Notes under the pieces: generated by a model
What the model was told of the DNA's origin: nothing
The model's input: the letters and a program-made list of their open reading frames with translations, nothing else
The model's database searches: none
Program-made: the position numbers and the translations under genes
NCBI GenBank assembly: GCA_900120415.1
Contig: FQLW01000005.1
Span: forward strand, 666,907-730,906
DNA from: Urmitella timonensis
GTDB taxonomy: Bacteria > Actinomycetota > Actinomycetes > Actinomycetales > Actinomycetaceae
Length of the DNA stretch: 64,000 nt
Direction: 5' to 3'
In this document: piece by piece, positions 41,395-49,973 of the stretch
Layout: each line of letters begins with the position of its first letter
How positions within the stretch are numbered: the first letter of the stretch is position 1

Positions 41395-42681
41395 ATGGTT
41401 AAAACGACGCCACAACTGAAGAAAATTACGGTCAAGCCAGCCAAACCCAGGCTGCTTCGCGTCGGCGCCTATGCCCGTGTCTCTACCGAGCACGACCGTC
41501 AGCTTTCCTCCATAGCTGCCCAGGTATCGCATTACTCGCGTCTTATTCAATCCACCCCAGGTTGGGAATATGCCGGGGTATTCATCGATGAAGGAATCAC
41601 TGGCACCACCACCAAGAAACGTGAAGGCTTCAACGACCTGATGAACGCCGCTCGCTCGGGAAAAATCGACGTGATCCTCACGAAATCAATCTCACGGTTC
41701 GCCCGTAACACTCTCGACCTACTCCAAGCTGTACGTGAACTGAAATCCCTCGGTGTAGCTGTAAAGTTCGAACGAGAAAACATAGACACCACCACAGCTG
41801 ACGGAGAACTCCTACTGACCCTGCTAGGATCATTTGCCCAGGAAGAATCCCGGTCAATATCGCAAAACGTCAAATGGGGAATCCGAAAAAAATACGCCGA
41901 CGGTCAACTACATTCACGCCAACCCTACGGCTACCGCTACAGCGAAGGCGAACTACACATCATTGACCACGAAGCCACGGTCGTCAAACGGATCTTCAAT
42001 GAATTTCTAGCAGGAATAAGCCCAGAAAAAACCGCAGCCAGACTAAACAGTGAGGGAATCAAACCCCGCTATACAAATAAATTCCAAGGCAAAAGACTAC
42101 GCACAATACTAGAAAACGAGGTTTACATCGGTAACGCATCACTGCAAAAAACCTACCGCCCCCAGATCGCTAATCACTGCACCAAACCAAACCAAGGCGA
42201 ACTACCACGATTTATCGTGGAAAACTCCCACGAACCAATTATCGACCACCAAACCTTTAACGCGGTCCAAATAGAACTCGCCAAACGCCGCAAACACGGA
42301 CGGGCAGCAAGCCCAGGGATAAGCACTAACGCGTTCACTTCCCACATAGTTTGCAGCGTGTGCGGCAAAAAATACCATCGCCGCACGAAAAAACGTGGCA
42401 ACCGATCAAGGAAAATTTGGTGGTGCGAAACAGCAACCAAAGGAAAAGGTAACCCCTGCCGGGCACCACAACTTCCAGAAACCATACTGAAAACCATCTG
42501 CCTGGATCTGCTCGGACTTACAGATTGGGACGATACGCAAATATTGACCAAACTCGACAAAATCACCGTTTTCCCCAATCGCTACCTCACCTTCACGCTA
42601 ACAAACCAAAACGAACCAGTAATAGTTGACCTAGCACAATGGAGGAAACCCAGTGACTGCCACCGCAACAACCAGGCGTAA
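41395..42681 (+). CDS. Large serine recombinase 1 (phage integrase)
   Basis: A 428-residue site-specific recombinase. The resolvase domain has AYARVSTEHD (nucleophile Ser30), DEGITGTTTKKREGFN and ILTKSISRFARNTLDLL. It is followed by the recombinase domain (PYGYRYSEGELHI, ARLNSEGIKPR) and a zinc ribbon (CSVCGKKYHRR ... WWCE). The C-terminal coiled-coil is short. It overlaps the second recombinase by 29 nt. Paired serine recombinases drive integration and excision in related mobile elements; which partner performs integration cannot be told. Confidence 0.92.
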   Translation: MVKTTPQLKKITVKPAKPRLLRVGAYARVSTEHDRQLSSIAAQVSHYSRLIQSTPGWEYAGVFIDEGITGTTTKKREGFNDLMNAARSGKIDVILTKSISRFARNTLDLLQAVRELKSLGVAVKFERENIDTTTADGELLLTLLGSFAQEESRSISQNVKWGIRKKYADGQLHSRQPYGYRYSEGELHIIDHEATVVKRIFNEFLAGISPEKTAARLNSEGIKPRYTNKFQGKRLRTILENEVYIGNASLQKTYRPQIANHCTKPNQGELPRFIVENSHEPIIDHQTFNAVQIELAKRRKHGRAASPGISTNAFTSHIVCSVCGKKYHRRTKKRGNRSRKIWWCETATKGKGNPCRAPQLPETILKTICLDLLGLTDWDDTQILTKLDKITVFPNRYLTFTLTNQNEPVIVDLAQWRKPSDCHRNNQA

Positions 42682-44230
42682 ACGAGTTACCGCGATCCCG
42701 GCAACCAAAACACTAAGACACAATGCTGACAGTTTTAGCCACGCAATAAAACGTCGGGTTGCCGCCTACGCGCGGGTCTCCACCGAACAAGAAGAACAAG
42801 CCTCCTCATACGAAGCTCAAATCGACTACTACACCCGCCACATTCAATCCAGAACCGACTGGGAATTCGCTGGCATGTACGCTGACGAAGGAATCACCGG
42901 CACCAACACCCGACATCGTCAAGGATTCAAAACCATGATCGCCGACGCACTCGCCGGCAAAATCGACCTGATTCTCACCAAGTCCGTATCCCGTTTTGCC
43001 CGTAACACCGTCGATACCTTAACTCACGTGCGCCAGTTAAAAGACGCAGGAGTAGAAGTGTACTTCGAGAAAGAAAACATCTGGACCTTGGACTCAAAAG
43101 GCGAACTACTCATCACGATCATGTCCAGCCTGGCACAAGAAGAATCACGCTCCATTTCCGAGAACGTAACATGGGGACACCGCAAACGCTTCGCCGACGG
43201 AAAAGTCATGGTGCCCTACAAATCCCTACTCGGTTACAAAAAAGGCGACGACGGAAACCTCGCCATCGACCAAACCGAAGCACCAGCCGTGCGCCGTATC
43301 TATGCCCGCTTCCTTGAAGGAGCCACCCCGCAGACAATCGCCAAAGAACTCACCACCGACCAGATTCTCACCCCACACGGTAAAAACATCTGGTCAGCCA
43401 GCACCATCCGCTCCATCCTTTCCAACGAGAAATACAAGGGCGATGCGCTACTACAAAAAAGCTTCACCACCGACTTCCTGACCAAAACCAAAAAGGTCAA
43501 CGAGGGCGAAGTACCGCAGTACTACGTGACCGGAAACCATCCGGCGATCATCGAACCAGCAACCTGGGAGATAGCGCAAGCAGAGCTAGCCCGCCGCTCG
43601 GGTAAGGGAACTGCCTCCGCGCACCCGTTTGCGAACAGGATCAAGTGCGCCGATTGTGGCGGCTGGTACGGACGCAAAGTCTGGCACTCCACCAGCAAAT
43701 ACCGCCGCCACATCTGGCGCTGCAACAACAAATACAAGCCCGGCTACCAATGCACAACCCCACACGTCACCGAGCAACAAATCAAAGAAGCCTTCACCCA
43801 AGCCCTAACCGAACAAGTCAAAGATAACGCCACCCTCGATCACGTGATACAGCTACTTAACGACACGGTATACAACACGACAGAACTCGAAACTCGGCAA
43901 ACCAAAATCGCTAAGAAAATGGAAGAAACCGTGGCGTTAATAAACCAGCTAATCACCGAAAACGCCACCACAGCACACGACCCCGACGAATACGACCAGC
44001 GCTACCACCAACTCGAACAACGCTACCAACAGCAAGAAAAAGAACACCAAACAATCACAAACAAGATCGCAGACCTCACCACCCGCCAAACACAAGCCAA
44101 AGCAATCCACGACTACCTAGCAACCCAGCCACCACTAGAATACAGCGATCAAGCCTGGAACACCCTAGTTGACTACGTGCTTATAGGTGGAGCGAATATA
44201 TTCGACGTTGTTTTCAAGCACACCATATGA
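42653..44230 (+). CDS. Large serine recombinase 2 (phage integrase)
   Basis: A 525-residue recombinase with nucleophile Ser43 in AYARVSTEQE, the DEGITGTNTRHRQGFK and ILTKSVSRFARNTVDTL motifs, a recombinase domain, a zinc ribbon (CADCGGWYGRK ... WRCNNKYKPGYQC) and a long C-terminal coiled coil (EYDQRYHQLEQRYQQQEKEH). The coiled coil is the part that in large serine integrases controls the direction of recombination. GTG start overlaps the preceding gene. It is the last gene of the phage core, so an attachment site is expected close by. Confidence 0.92.
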   Translation: MTATATTRRKRVTAIPATKTLRHNADSFSHAIKRRVAAYARVSTEQEEQASSYEAQIDYYTRHIQSRTDWEFAGMYADEGITGTNTRHRQGFKTMIADALAGKIDLILTKSVSRFARNTVDTLTHVRQLKDAGVEVYFEKENIWTLDSKGELLITIMSSLAQEESRSISENVTWGHRKRFADGKVMVPYKSLLGYKKGDDGNLAIDQTEAPAVRRIYARFLEGATPQTIAKELTTDQILTPHGKNIWSASTIRSILSNEKYKGDALLQKSFTTDFLTKTKKVNEGEVPQYYVTGNHPAIIEPATWEIAQAELARRSGKGTASAHPFANRIKCADCGGWYGRKVWHSTSKYRRHIWRCNNKYKPGYQCTTPHVTEQQIKEAFTQALTEQVKDNATLDHVIQLLNDTVYNTTELETRQTKIAKKMEETVALINQLITENATTAHDPDEYDQRYHQLEQRYQQQEKEHQTITNKIADLTTRQTQAKAIHDYLATQPPLEYSDQAWNTLVDYVLIGGANIFDVVFKHTI

Positions 44231-44305
44231 CAACCATCTTCTTCTGGCCTCTAGAAAGCCTGGTATAAGCTAGTTACTAAGAGATCACTCCGCTGAAAGT
44301 AACAT

Positions 44306-45388
44306 ATGGATCAAGATAAGATTTTTGAGCTAAACAAAAAAGAAGCACTACGGAACTATCGAAAAGAAGCAACTTGTCTTTTTACGGGGTGTACTCAGCC
44401 CGCGATTAATTCGCACACATATCCAAACTCTTTTTTGAAGCAGATTTCGAGACAAGAAGATCTTCTTGTACTTAACCTTGACGAGCTGTACTGTTCTAGG
44501 AACGAGATAGGCGTCAATAAGCTTTTTACTGCCAAAAGTTCAAAGAAAGCCGCAGTTGAAAAACTTTTTTGCAGATCCCATGACGATAAAATTTTCGCCC
44601 CAATCGAGAAATCTCCGCTAGACACAGACATCGAAAGCTATTTATATCTGTATGCATATCGATTGTTCATTCATGAATTTTATCTAGAAAACCTAGGCAA
44701 GGGTCAAGCGTTTAAACCTCAAGTATATGAGGATACAAGCTTTTATCCTCAATTCAACGAGAACCTTAAACGCACTTATATTTCTTCGGAGCAAAGGGCT
44801 GCTAACTTTCTGAATGCATTATCTCCCCACGACATGGCATGCTCGGTTAAAGAAGAGTTTGATCGCGTATTTCAAATGACTAATCAACCGAATGCTTGTG
44901 ATTTTTCTAAGTTCTTTGATTTAGCCAACTTCAAATTTGAGGCACCACCGAGTCTTCTGTTGAGTGGGATAAAAACATTTAAGATGCCTCACCAAAAAAC
45001 AGGTGGAGAACTTCCCATGGTGTTTTTTATAGTCCCCACCCCCGACTTCAAAGGATCGATTTTTGGAATAGTATCCCCGAAATCCGAAAGAGAGTCCTTC
45101 AATTTTCTAAAATCAGAATTTGCTAAATCATACAAAAAATACAAACTGGGCATCTCGCAAACTTTTATTTTAGATGTATTGTTTATGTTGTTAGATGCCT
45201 CAGAGAATTGGGTACTCACCAGATCCTTGTATGAACAGTGGGAAAAAGATGGATCTCTGGCGAAGATGGTTAAAGCTTGCTTTTGTTTAGCTCAAGGAGA
45301 TCTCTATAAGAATTCCGAGCGGCATATGAAAGAGAAAGCATGGAATTTAATCAGAAGAGTGAATTACCCCGCTTGGTTAAAAAGCTGA
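44306..45388 (+). CDS. Orphan protein with HNH-like zinc motif (candidate accessory/defence gene)
   Basis: A 360-residue soluble protein. CLFTGCTQPAINSHTYP (Cys24, Cys29, His37) followed by LFCRSHDDKIFAPIE (Cys89, His92) looks like a treble-clef or HNH-type metal site. The remainder is helical and unassigned. The gene is AT-rich relative to its neighbours and lies between the integrase and the end of the element, where lysogeny-expressed accessory genes are common. A terminator follows within 100 bp. A nuclease or defence role is a reasonable guess only. Confidence 0.65.
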   Translation: MDQDKIFELNKKEALRNYRKEATCLFTGCTQPAINSHTYPNSFLKQISRQEDLLVLNLDELYCSRNEIGVNKLFTAKSSKKAAVEKLFCRSHDDKIFAPIEKSPLDTDIESYLYLYAYRLFIHEFYLENLGKGQAFKPQVYEDTSFYPQFNENLKRTYISSEQRAANFLNALSPHDMACSVKEEFDRVFQMTNQPNACDFSKFFDLANFKFEAPPSLLLSGIKTFKMPHQKTGGELPMVFFIVPTPDFKGSIFGIVSPKSERESFNFLKSEFAKSYKKYKLGISQTFILDVLFMLLDASENWVLTRSLYEQWEKDGSLAKMVKACFCLAQGDLYKNSERHMKEKAWNLIRRVNYPAWLKS

Positions 45389-45478
45389 AATTCCTTGCAC
45401 CCAAGCCATTCACTCTGCACCCAAAAACAGCGTTGTATCAAAATGAGAGTGAAAGTAACTACGAGAAGTCCGAACGGT

Positions 45479-45500
45479 GAAAAAGCCTTCGGGCTTTTTC
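45479..45500 (+). terminator. Terminator after the orphan gene
   Basis: GAAAAAGCC (45479-45487) and GGCTTTTTC (45492-45500) pair around a stable TTCG loop, followed by ATT. Confidence 0.85.
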
Positions 45501-45554
45501 ATTAGTGAGGACGACGAAATAGTGCGGAACACGAAGTGTTGCTAGCACGATACG

Positions 45555-45581
45555 CCCTGGCTAATATCATGTTGGCCAGGG
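45555..45581 (+). terminator. Second hairpin with T-run
   Basis: CCCTGGC (45555-45561) pairs with GCCAGGG (45575-45581), followed by ATTTTTCT. Confidence 0.65.
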
Positions 45582-45661
45582 ATTTTTCTATTTTCAAACC
45601 CTTTACCTGCACATATAGGTTTAACACCCAAATGGGGGTGCGGATTGTTTTTTGGACAGTT

Positions 45662-46150
45662 TTAGACTACCGGCTGGTAGTGGTGCCTGTATTGTTTTAT
45701 GGTTAATCCACCGAGGGTGAGTTTGATGCGGTGGTTGTTGTAGAAATTTATGTAGCGTTTAATGGCTGTTTCAAGCTCGTTGGTGCTTTCCATTTGTATC
45801 CGTAGTACATTTCATTTTTCATTCGCCCGAAGAAGCCTTCACATGCAGCATTATCGGGTGAGCATCCTTTTTTAGACATTGATTGGTTGATGTCGTGACA
45901 TCGTAAAAACGCTGCATAATCTCCGCCACGATAGTGAAATCCTCTATCAGAATGAATTATCAACGATTTGTGATCAAAGGGTTCTTGAAGAGCCATATTC
46001 ATTGAAGCCATTACTATTTCATTACTGGGATGCCCCCGCTAGCCCACCCGACTATCTTGCCGTCAAAACAGTCGATAACAGCTGAAAGATACAGTTTCGA
46101 TTCCGCTGTGATGAACTCGGTTCTACTGAAATAATCCCTTGCCTCAGCAC
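45662..46150 (-). pseudogene. IS3-family transposase remnant, multiply frameshifted
   Basis: Three pieces of the integrase (rve) domain can be read on the minus strand in different frames: TAESKLYLSAVIDCFDGKIVG, HSDRGFHYRGGDYAAFLRCH with GCSPDNAACEGFFGRMKNEM, and ELETAIKRYINFYNNHRIKL with GGLTIKQYRHHYQPVV ending at 45662. Stops and shifts lie between them, so it is inactive. A TGGACAGTTTT just outside (45653-45663) could be part of a terminal repeat. The sequence 46150-46320 shows nothing I recognise. Confidence 0.85.
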
Positions 46151-46326
46151 ACCCGGATTACACTCATTGAAAGGCAGATGAAAAGCGGCTCTAATCTCGT
46201 GTCTTACCTAGTCACTGACAGGTACTCACGCAACGAGCGCGAAACCGCACACAGTGTTATCTTCTATCAACCCGTTGTATCAACACGTCAATCCAACGTT
46301 TGCTGACTTTTCTACTCAGCCGCGCC

Positions 46327-46860
46327 CTATTTGTTCTGATAGGTAACCTCTAAAGTGGCGCGTGCCAGGCAGTGGAATAGCGCCTGGAAGTTAGCGGCCG
46401 CGGCAGACGCGTCCTCATCCAGTTCCAAAGTTTCCGTATCCAAGGCGTGAACAGCGAAAATATAGCGGTGCGGACGATCGCCCTTCGGCGGCGCTGCCCC
46501 CATATATGACCAGCCACCCCCATCGTTACGTAAATGGAAAGCCGGTCCGTCAAGCTCTAAGTCACTACTGCCCGCGCCAGTAGGCAGGGAAGTCATCTCC
46601 GCCGGAATGTCCGTAATCAGCCAGTGCCAAAACCCCGAAGGAGTAGGGGCATCAGGGTCAAAACAAGTAAGCAGGAAAGACTTGGTTTCTTTAGGGAAAC
46701 CGCTCCAAGAAAGTTGCGGAGACAGGTTCTCCCCCGCTGCTATCTGCGCGGTCGGCATCTGTCCGCCCGCTGTCATATCAGCAGAAGTCAAAGTAAAAGT
46801 AGGAAGCTCCGGCAACGCCTCGTAGGGATCTGGGGCTATCGGTCGAGAGTTTAAATCCAT
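46327..46860 (-). CDS. PEBP / YbhB-YbcL family protein
   Basis: A 177-residue cytosolic protein of the phosphatidylethanolamine-binding (Raf kinase inhibitor-like) family. The signature DPDAPTPSGFWHWLITDI and the later GGWSYMGAAPPKGDRPHRY form the anion-binding pocket. The ATG at 46860 follows GGAGAAAAG. Bacterial members have no settled substrate. It marks the return to host DNA. Confidence 0.9.
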   Translation of the reverse strand: MDLNSRPIAPDPYEALPELPTFTLTSADMTAGGQMPTAQIAAGENLSPQLSWSGFPKETKSFLLTCFDPDAPTPSGFWHWLITDIPAEMTSLPTGAGSSDLELDGPAFHLRNDGGGWSYMGAAPPKGDRPHRYIFAVHALDTETLELDEDASAAAANFQALFHCLARATLEVTYQNK

Positions 46861-47175
46861 CTTTTCTCCAAACGTCGAAGTTGCAACTCTCTTAAGACTA
46901 CTGAAATTAGACACTAATAGCTGACAAAACGGATAAAGTACCGAAAAAAATGGCTCAAACCGGCTACTATCAGTAAGAACTCTCCAGAGGACGCAGTAAT
47001 CGCCCCCCATACCGCCACCTCATCTAATAGACCCCCTGGTCATCTTCAAAACCGTGTCCCCGATTTACCCGTAGCAACTTTTCATTCCCAAAATATCGGG
47101 AAGTGAATCAGGAAAGTGTTTTCTGAGTTCTTCCCTTTGTTTACCCTCCTCAAGAAAAACAATAGGATTGAGGGC

Positions 47176-47637
47176 GTGTTGCATTTGATCTATTTCGAGC
47201 CGCGGATTCCGGGAAATACCGGCGCCGCTATTCGGCTTTCTGCCTGCACCGGCACTCTATTACACCTGATAGAACCACTTTGTTTCGACATGGATGACAC
47301 TAAACTCAAGCGCGCGGGACTGGACTACCACGACCTCGCGCACGTGAAAGTGCACCCTAATTTAGAGGACGCCCTCGCGGAAATACCGGGACAGATTCAC
47401 GCCTTTACCGGGCATTCTTCTCTTCAGTTTCAAGAGGTTTCTTATGGGGGCGAGGACGGACTGTTATTTGGTCCTGAACCTACCGGTCTCCCGGAAGAGG
47501 TTATGAAGCATCCTCGCATAGCTAACCTGGTGCGAATCCCGATGGTTCCGCATTTGCGCTCTTTGAACTTAACAATTTCAGCTAGTATCGGTCTATACGA
47601 GGCTCTGCGGCAAAACTCTTATCCGGGATTGGTTTAG
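47176..47637 (+). CDS. trmL: tRNA (cytidine/uridine-34-2'-O)-methyltransferase
   Basis: A 153-residue SPOUT methyltransferase that modifies the wobble base ribose of leucine tRNAs. Seen are LIYFEPRIPGNTGAAIRLSA (substrate loop), LFGPEPTGLPEEV and IPMVPHLRSLNLTISASIGL, the trefoil-knot SAM site. The start is the GTG at 47176 or TTG at 47179, since homology begins there and a GAGGG lies close before. Confidence 0.92.
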   Translation: MLHLIYFEPRIPGNTGAAIRLSACTGTLLHLIEPLCFDMDDTKLKRAGLDYHDLAHVKVHPNLEDALAEIPGQIHAFTGHSSLQFQEVSYGGEDGLLFGPEPTGLPEEVMKHPRIANLVRIPMVPHLRSLNLTISASIGLYEALRQNSYPGLV

Positions 47638-47658
47638 AAAAGCTACCTACACCGAGAA

Positions 47659-48096
47659 TTATTTATTTGCTGGACGTAGCGGCGAAGAAACCACCAGCCA
47701 GACAATAGTTAAAACACTTAATATCGCGGGCATATAGAAATAGGTTTGTCCCCAGTTGCACAGTAACTGAGCGCATTCTAAGTGAGGCACAGAAAAAACC
47801 CACGCAAACAAAACCAACAAGATAATCTCAATCCCGCTGAGCGTCCAGGCTAAAAGCCGCATTCGTCGTCCGTTATGGATAACCGCAACCGAGAGCGTAA
47901 TCCAGTGCGCAACATTCGCAATCGAAAGCATCGAAAATCCGTATCCGGGAGTATTAGCTGCCGGTAGCGTGGAGAACTCGTAAAACAGCGCAACCACAGA
48001 GAAAACCACTAGGCACGCCATGAAAATCCGCCCCACTCCCCACGATACGGTACGCGGATCTTTAGGGGACGACTGCGCGGACGTAGATGCTGGCAC
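47659..48096 (-). CDS. Four-helix membrane protein, unknown
   Basis: A 145-residue protein with a hydrophilic start (TSAQSSPKDPRTVSWGVG) and four hydrophobic helices, the third after a basic loop (HNGRRMRLLAW). The GTG at 48096 has GGGAGG upstream. Convergent with trmL. The family is not recognised; it looks like a typical small actinobacterial membrane protein. Confidence 0.65.
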   Translation of the reverse strand: MPASTSAQSSPKDPRTVSWGVGRIFMACLVVFSVVALFYEFSTLPAANTPGYGFSMLSIANVAHWITLSVAVIHNGRRMRLLAWTLSGIEIILLVLFAWVFSVPHLECAQLLCNWGQTYFYMPAILSVLTIVWLVVSSPLRPANK

Positions 48097-48584
48097 TATC
48101 TCCTCCCTGGTGTTTAGATAGCTATTTTATGATTGTTGGCTTAATACCCAAAGTCTACCCATCGAAGCTGAAAGCAGCATTTTCGGTCCGCTTCCCAACT
48201 CCTGCCAACACCCGCCCCCTAGCACTCTCCCTAATGAGCCCCCTCCCACTCCAAAAACTCTCAGCTAGCATTTCCACTTCCACCGCGCCCTCAGCATAAA
48301 ATTCTCTCCCGTAAATCCCCCAGACCCAGGCAAAACCCTTTTGCCCAAAACCAGCTACCAAAGCGCCCTCCAGGTGCAGCCGCACAGGTAAAAAGCGAAA
48401 ACTCGGCGACTTCTTATTGTCATAATCTTCAGAAAGAGCCTTAATCGCCGTGCGCTTAGCGAGTAAAAATGAAAGAATGTACGCAGGTGTCTAGGATACT
48501 ATAGGTGCGGTCGCCCATCCTTTTTCGGGGCTATCTGCCTGTATATCTGGACGAGACGCGAGTTTTATCAAGGAGAACATCACA
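48097..48584. other. 488-bp gap with a startless open frame
   Basis: On the minus strand a frame without a start codon (about 48500 down to 48158) reads protein-like: AYILSFLLAKRTAIKALSED, then FRFLPVRLHLEGALVAGFG and AWVWGIYGREFYAEGAVEVE. It may be a decayed gene end. On the plus strand an AGGAG precedes lpdA; no other site was named. Confidence 0.3.
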
Positions 48585-49952
48585 ATGACGAGCACCTATG
48601 ACCTCGTAGTCTTGGGCGCAGGCAGTGGTGGGTACGCTACCGCTTTGCGCGCCTCCCAACTGGGAATGAAAGTCGCCCTAATCGAGGGGGATAAAGTAGG
48701 TGGCACCTGCCTGCATCGAGGCTGCATCCCCACTAAAGCAATGTTGCACGTGGCAGAAGCTGTGGATGCCATCAAAGAAGCCTCTAGCCTGGGCATCAAT
48801 GCTACTTTTAGCGGTGTAGATATGTCTAAGGTCGCGGCCTTCCGCGACAAGACTATTTCCCGTCTCCACAAAGGACTTCAAGGACTGGTAAAGTCACGCA
48901 AGATTGACTATATCCCAGGTTGGGGACGCCTGGTCAGCGCAAATACCGTCCAGGTTGGCACTGACACCTACCAGGGCAAGAACCTGGTATTGGCTACTGG
49001 CTCCTATTCAAAGTCACTGCCGGGACTGGCAATTGAAGGAAGGGTAATTACTTCAGATCAGGCACTGCAACTTGATTGGATTCCTCGCAAAGCGATAGTT
49101 CTCGGTGGCGGGGTTATCGGAATCGAATTTGCTAGTCTGTGGGCATCTTTGGGGACGGAAGTTACCGTAATTGAGGCGCTTCCGCACTTGGCTAATAACG
49201 AGGACGCCGCAGTATCTAAAGGTCTAGAGCGCGCTTTCCGCAGTCGGGGCATTGTTTTTAAGACTGGCACTTTATTTGATTCAGTTACCCAAGACCAGGA
49301 CGCGGTACAAGTTAGAACCCAGGCAGGAGATACTTTTGATGCGGACTTGTTGCTGGTGGCGGTGGGTCGCGCTCCGCGCACGCGCGATATGGGTTTTGAA
49401 CAGGTCGGGATTAACCTCGATCGCGGTTTTATCCCGGTTGATGAGCATTTAATGACTAATGTTCCCGGCGTGTATGCGGTAGGCGACATTGTTCCTGGTT
49501 TGCAACTGGCGCATCGCGGTTTTGCACAAGGTGTTTTCTTAGCTGAGCATTTGGGCGGTCTTAGCCCGCACCCACTGGTTGAACAAAACATTCCGCGGGT
49601 TACCTTCTGCGAACCAGAGATTGCTTCGGTTGGTTTAACTCAGGCGCAAGCAGAAGAAAAATTCGGGCAAGAGGGCGTGCAGGTTACCGAATATAATTTG
49701 GCTGGTAACGGCAAATCCCAGATTTTGGGAACTGGCGGGATTATTAAAATGGTGGCTCAAAAGGACGGTCCAATCGTTGGTTTCCACGCTCTTGGCAAAC
49801 GGGTTGGCGAGTTAGTTGGCGAAGGTCAGCTGATGGTCAATTGGGAGGCTTTCCCGGAAGATTTGGCATCGTTGATTCATACTCATCCCACTCAAAACGA
49901 AGCAATTGGCGAGGCTGCAATGGCTCTTGCCGGTAAACCCTTACATTCCTAA
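48585..49952 (+). CDS. lpdA: Dihydrolipoamide dehydrogenase (E3)
   Basis: A 455-residue FAD enzyme that reoxidises lipoyl groups of 2-oxoacid dehydrogenase complexes with NAD+. FAD loop VLGAGSGGYATALRA, redox pair GGTCLHRGCIPTKAM (Cys42/Cys47), NAD loop VLGGGVIGIEFASLW, second FAD site AVGDIVPGLQLAHRG and the C-terminal catalytic HTHPTQNE are all visible. AAGGAGAA precedes the ATG. The E2 gene follows 21 nt after the stop. Confidence 0.95.
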   Translation: MTSTYDLVVLGAGSGGYATALRASQLGMKVALIEGDKVGGTCLHRGCIPTKAMLHVAEAVDAIKEASSLGINATFSGVDMSKVAAFRDKTISRLHKGLQGLVKSRKIDYIPGWGRLVSANTVQVGTDTYQGKNLVLATGSYSKSLPGLAIEGRVITSDQALQLDWIPRKAIVLGGGVIGIEFASLWASLGTEVTVIEALPHLANNEDAAVSKGLERAFRSRGIVFKTGTLFDSVTQDQDAVQVRTQAGDTFDADLLLVAVGRAPRTRDMGFEQVGINLDRGFIPVDEHLMTNVPGVYAVGDIVPGLQLAHRGFAQGVFLAEHLGGLSPHPLVEQNIPRVTFCEPEIASVGLTQAQAEEKFGQEGVQVTEYNLAGNGKSQILGTGGIIKMVAQKDGPIVGFHALGKRVGELVGEGQLMVNWEAFPEDLASLIHTHPTQNEAIGEAAMALAGKPLHS

Positions 49953-49973
49953 AGTCCGGAAAGGTTGATAATA

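Larger units (their letters stand above)
8136..45388 (+). mobile_element. Decayed siphovirus-type prophage with accessory cargo (ends not resolved)
   Basis: Between the potassium transporter genes and the host block starting at 46.3 kb lies a phage-type region in standard order: terminase, portal, protease, capsid, connectors, tail tube, tail chaperones, tape measure, distal tail, tail spike, holin, endolysin, serine recombinases. No replication, recombination or repressor genes are visible, and the small terminase has a nonsense codon. I could not find the attachment-site repeats; the clear phage core is 11276-44230, and the flanks (8136-11160 and 44306-45388) are accessory genes and relics. 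Confidence 0.85.

Noticed and set aside
44231..45660. Attachment-site core for the prophage
   Set aside because: I compared the region after the recombinases with the region after trkA and saw no convincing shared sequence.
49058..49591. Long antisense frame across lpdA
   Set aside because: It is the reverse of a highly conserved enzyme gene and has a composition typical of antisense codon shadows.
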